NCBI GenBank assembly: GCA_910573755.1
Contig: CAJTBO010000028.1
Location: 1 to 63,300 of the forward strand
Origin: Lachnospiraceae bacterium
GTDB taxonomy: Bacteria > Bacillota > Clostridia > Lachnospirales > Lachnospiraceae
Reading direction: 5' to 3'
DNA: 63,300 bases
Shown in pieces: positions 60,976 to 63,300 of the stretch. The notes under the pieces were generated by a model. It searched no databases and had not been told where the DNA came from. It saw nothing but the letters and a program-made list of their open reading frames with translations. A program made the position numbers and the translations under genes. Every line of letters starts with the position of its first letter. Position 1 is the stretch's first letter.

Positions 60976-62403
60976 ATGTACATTATCAGGATAAACAAAG
61001 CAAAATACGAATATGAAATGCATTCTCTCACAAAGGCTTTTTACCCGGAAGAGGATGTGAGGGTGCTTTCCCCGGAATCGGCGGTGAAGGATAAGGCGGT
61101 TCTGGAGATGGCACCGAGGCTGGAGATCTTCTTTGGAGATGACAGGGCAAAGATCCGGGGCGAGGCAGGGGAAAGAGAAGTCTTGTCGGAGAGAAAGGAT
61201 GCCTTCGGGGCGGCCCTGTATCAGTATTTCTCGGAACTGACAGGAAAAAAACTCCCCTGGGGAAATCTGACCGGTATCAGGCCGACAAAGATCGCCATGA
61301 CCATGCTGGAGGAGGGAAAAGGGGAGGAGGAAATTCTGAACTTTTTGCGGGAGAAGCATTTTGTGTCGGAAGAAAAAGCGCGTCTCGGGCTGGATATCGC
61401 TGAGAGGGAAAAAGAACTGCTCTCGCAGATAGACTATGATAACGGGTATAGTTTATATATCGGCATTCCCTTTTGTCCCACAACCTGTCTGTACTGTTCC
61501 TTTACTTCGTTTCCGATCGTAAGCTGGAAGAAACGGGTGGGGGATTATCTGGCGGCTTTGGAGAAGGAAATCGATTTTACGGCGGATGTCTACCGGGATA
61601 AAAAGATCGATACGATCTATATCGGCGGCGGAACGCCGACGACGCTGGAGCCGGAGGAACTTGAGCGGCTTTTGGGCAAACTGGAAAGATCCTTTGACCT
61701 GGAGAAGGTAAAGGAGTTTACAGTGGAGGCGGGGCGCGCCGACAGTATCACGGCGGAAAAGCTGGCTGTGTTAAAGGCCCGCGGCGTGACGAGAATTTCC
61801 GTTAATCCCCAGACGATGAAGGATGAAACGCTGAAGCTGATCGGCAGGCAGCACACGGTGGCACAGGTGAAGGAGGCTTTTATGCTGGCGAGACAGGCGG
61901 GATTTAGGAATATCAATATGGATATGATCCTGGGACTGCCGGGGGAGACGAAGGAAGATGTGGCGGCTACGATAGAAGCGCTGAAAGAACTTTCGCCGGA
62001 TTCCTTGACGGTGCATTCTCTTGCGGTAAAGCGGGCGAGCCGTTTGAGGGCGTGGATCGGGGAGCATGGTCTTTCCATGCTGGAAAATACGGAGGAAACG
62101 ATGCAGATCGCCGCGGACGGGGCGAGGGCGCTTTCTATGAAGCCTTATTATCTCTACAGGCAGAAAAATATGGCGGGCAATTTTGAAAACGTGGGATATG
62201 CCAGAGAAGGGTGTTATGGTATATATAATATATTGATCATGGAGGAGAAACAGACCATTGTGGCGCTCGGGGCAGGGACGATATCGAAACGGGTATATCC
62301 GGACGGGCGGATCGAGAGAAGCGAGAATGTGAAGGATGTTTCCCAATATATCGAGAGAATCGGGGAAATGATAGAAAGAAAGCGTGTGTTATTAAAAGAT
62401 TAA
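60976..62403 (+). CDS. hemZ: Oxygen-independent coproporphyrinogen III oxidase-like protein HemZ
   Basis: A 475-residue radical-SAM enzyme of the HemN/HemZ family used for anaerobic haem-type metabolism or related reactions. After a ~155-residue HemZ-specific N-terminal domain come the cluster motif 'CPTTCLYCSF', 'IYIGGGTPTTL', 'RISVNPQTM' and 'NMDMILGLPGE'. The length fits HemZ. No other haem gene is nearby, so the true substrate is uncertain. Confidence 0.92.
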   Translation: MYIIRINKAKYEYEMHSLTKAFYPEEDVRVLSPESAVKDKAVLEMAPRLEIFFGDDRAKIRGEAGEREVLSERKDAFGAALYQYFSELTGKKLPWGNLTGIRPTKIAMTMLEEGKGEEEILNFLREKHFVSEEKARLGLDIAEREKELLSQIDYDNGYSLYIGIPFCPTTCLYCSFTSFPIVSWKKRVGDYLAALEKEIDFTADVYRDKKIDTIYIGGGTPTTLEPEELERLLGKLERSFDLEKVKEFTVEAGRADSITAEKLAVLKARGVTRISVNPQTMKDETLKLIGRQHTVAQVKEAFMLARQAGFRNINMDMILGLPGETKEDVAATIEALKELSPDSLTVHSLAVKRASRLRAWIGEHGLSMLENTEETMQIAADGARALSMKPYYLYRQKNMAGNFENVGYAREGCYGIYNILIMEEKQTIVALGAGTISKRVYPDGRIERSENVKDVSQYIERIGEMIERKRVLLKD

Positions 62404-62579
62404 CTATTCAAAATTCGGGTTAAAATTGTTGAGTATGATGCGGATTTTCGGTACAACAAAAATACCAGAAGTCCAACAAAATTCCAACAAAATTTTTTGC
62501 GTTGGTACATCATAATACACCATAATGCAATTTTCATCTCGGAGCCCAACAAAATCAGTGTAAATTCACAGATTCCTAA

Positions 62580-62617
62580 GGAGCGTTTCGGAAATAGTCG
62601 AAGCGCTCTTTTTTGTG
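62580..62617 (+). terminator. Terminator; preceding gap with repeats
   Basis: GAGCGTTTCG pairs with CGAAGCGCTC (one G-T pair), followed by TTTTTT. The 62404-62580 stretch before it is A/T-rich and holds three copies of CCAACAAAAT but no gene. It may be an element boundary. Confidence 0.75.
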
Positions 62618-62723
62618 CCTTTCAAACAAGGGATTTATCTCTTTACGGAAAGTCCAAGGAGTGGTCCTAAAATTAGAATTCACATTTGGTAATAGTCATT
62701 TATTTATGAAAAGGAGGTCGAGT

Positions 62724-63065
62724 ATGAACAACACAGCGTTAAGAGCAGAGGCGCAGAGCGCCGACAACACACATATGGTTTTTAAAGACAACGAACATGA
62801 AAAATTTTATTATGAGAAACTGGAACAAGCAAGGTATCAGGACTGTTATCATAAGGCTTTGATTTATATTCTCGGTATTTCAGAGGACACGAGGAACCAT
62901 TTTAGCCTAATTTATGATATTAAGTCCGGGTGCATTAAAACAGAATGTCTGCATCAGGGGTGGAAGACAAGCGGCAGTGTAAGGATCGTCAGGCTTGCAT
63001 TTAATCTCTATATGGATAGAGTACCGAGCGTAGAGATTTTACCGAGCTTATGCGGAGGTGCATAA
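62724..63065 (+). CDS. DUF6075-like protein
   Basis: 113 residues, soluble. The core 'DNEHEKFYYEKLEQARYQDCYHKALIYILGI', 'TRNHFSLIYDIKSGCIKTECLHQGW' and 'SGSVRIVRLAFNLY' matches small proteins commonly carried on conjugative and plasmid-like elements of Firmicutes (DUF6075). The ATG at 62724 has AAGGAGG. Function unknown. It is followed by a broken parA, so the window probably ends inside another mobile element. Confidence 0.7.
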   Translation: MNNTALRAEAQSADNTHMVFKDNEHEKFYYEKLEQARYQDCYHKALIYILGISEDTRNHFSLIYDIKSGCIKTECLHQGWKTSGSVRIVRLAFNLYMDRVPSVEILPSLCGGA

Positions 63066-63108
63066 GACCAATATTAAACAGAAGACGAACTAAAACGGGG
63101 GAAAGACC

Positions 63109-63300
63109 ATGTGTAAAGTAATTGCAGTAGCAAACCAGAAAGGCGGAGTCGGTTATGAAAAGTAAGGAAAAACCACCACAACGAGTAACTGAACGTCCAT
63201 TAAGCCCCCAGCAGAGCTGGGGAGAATAGAGTGAGCAGTAGCGATCCCTAAAGTACCAAAAATAAAACCTCCATGTTATCATAGATTTGGGTCTAGGCAA
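63109..63300 (+). pseudogene. parA-like gene broken in its Walker A motif
   Basis: The frame begins 'MCKVIAVANQKGGVG', the exact start of mobile-element ParA/Soj ATPases. It is then interrupted by a 15-base insertion carrying a TAA, after which GKTTTTSN resumes and a one-base loss shifts the frame again. The remaining sequence is degenerate. It runs off the window. Confidence 0.75.

Overview
The window is a chromosomal segment of a Gram-positive anaerobe of the Clostridia, most likely a Lachnospiraceae species (inference). The grounds are AGGAGG-type ribosome sites, a CIRCE-controlled groESL operon, HemZ, a bifunctional Rel, CsoR/CopA copper control, a Tn916-family element, and housekeeping genes with G/C-rich third positions. 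It opens at the 3' end of a 23S rRNA gene. No 5S gene follows it within view.

Positions 1-18100 are mostly housekeeping: a CheV-type CheW-receiver protein, a Sir2-like protein, a long acidic/basic repeat protein whose end overlaps hisH, then hisH, hisF and ung. On the minus strand lie a BlaI/BlaR1-type repressor and sensor-protease pair, with a pair of palindromic operators on its promoter and a highly structured leader, and a DAHP synthase. Next come an XRE membrane regulator, a SpoVB/MATE-like flippase, groES-groEL, TcdA and a secreted beta-propeller-like protein.

Positions about 18140-25350 hold an A/T-rich, Tn916-related mobilizable element. It carries an orf8-like HTH protein, an orf7-like sigma factor, an ABC exporter with a TetR regulator and a perfect 10-bp operator, an XRE repressor, a Rep/MobT-type relaxase (apparently starting at ATC), xis and int. 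No type IV secretion genes are present.

Positions about 25430-51240 form the most interesting region. A promoter at 26874-26902 starts a 13-gene plus-strand operon running to a terminator at 43471-43500. In order it encodes a coiled-coil FtsK/SpoIIIE-type ATPase, a small membrane protein, a helical protein, a zinc-ribbon protein, an NrdG-like radical-SAM activase, a Ser/Thr kinase, a coiled-coil protein, an FHA protein, a ClpB-like AAA+ unfoldase, a modular nuclease toxin, its YezG-like immunity protein, a small helical protein sharing a motif with the toxin's N-terminal part, and a HerA-like ATPase. Four zinc-ribbon membrane proteins and a membrane-anchored phosphoesterase flank it. Two of the four are paralogues, one on each side. 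I read the whole as a candidate, phospho-regulated apparatus that handles or exports a polymorphic toxin. It is not a standard type VII, IV or VI system by gene content.

Positions 51284-63300 return to the backbone: a glutamine-amidotransferase-like hydrolase with an inserted 33-bp tandem repeat, a CsoR-regulated copper ATPase fused to a CopZ domain that has its own internal ribosome site, apt-rel, an MBL hydrolase, a decayed hicA beside intact hicB, and hemZ. The window ends in what looks like the edge of another mobile element, with a DUF6075-like gene and a parA gene broken inside its Walker A motif.
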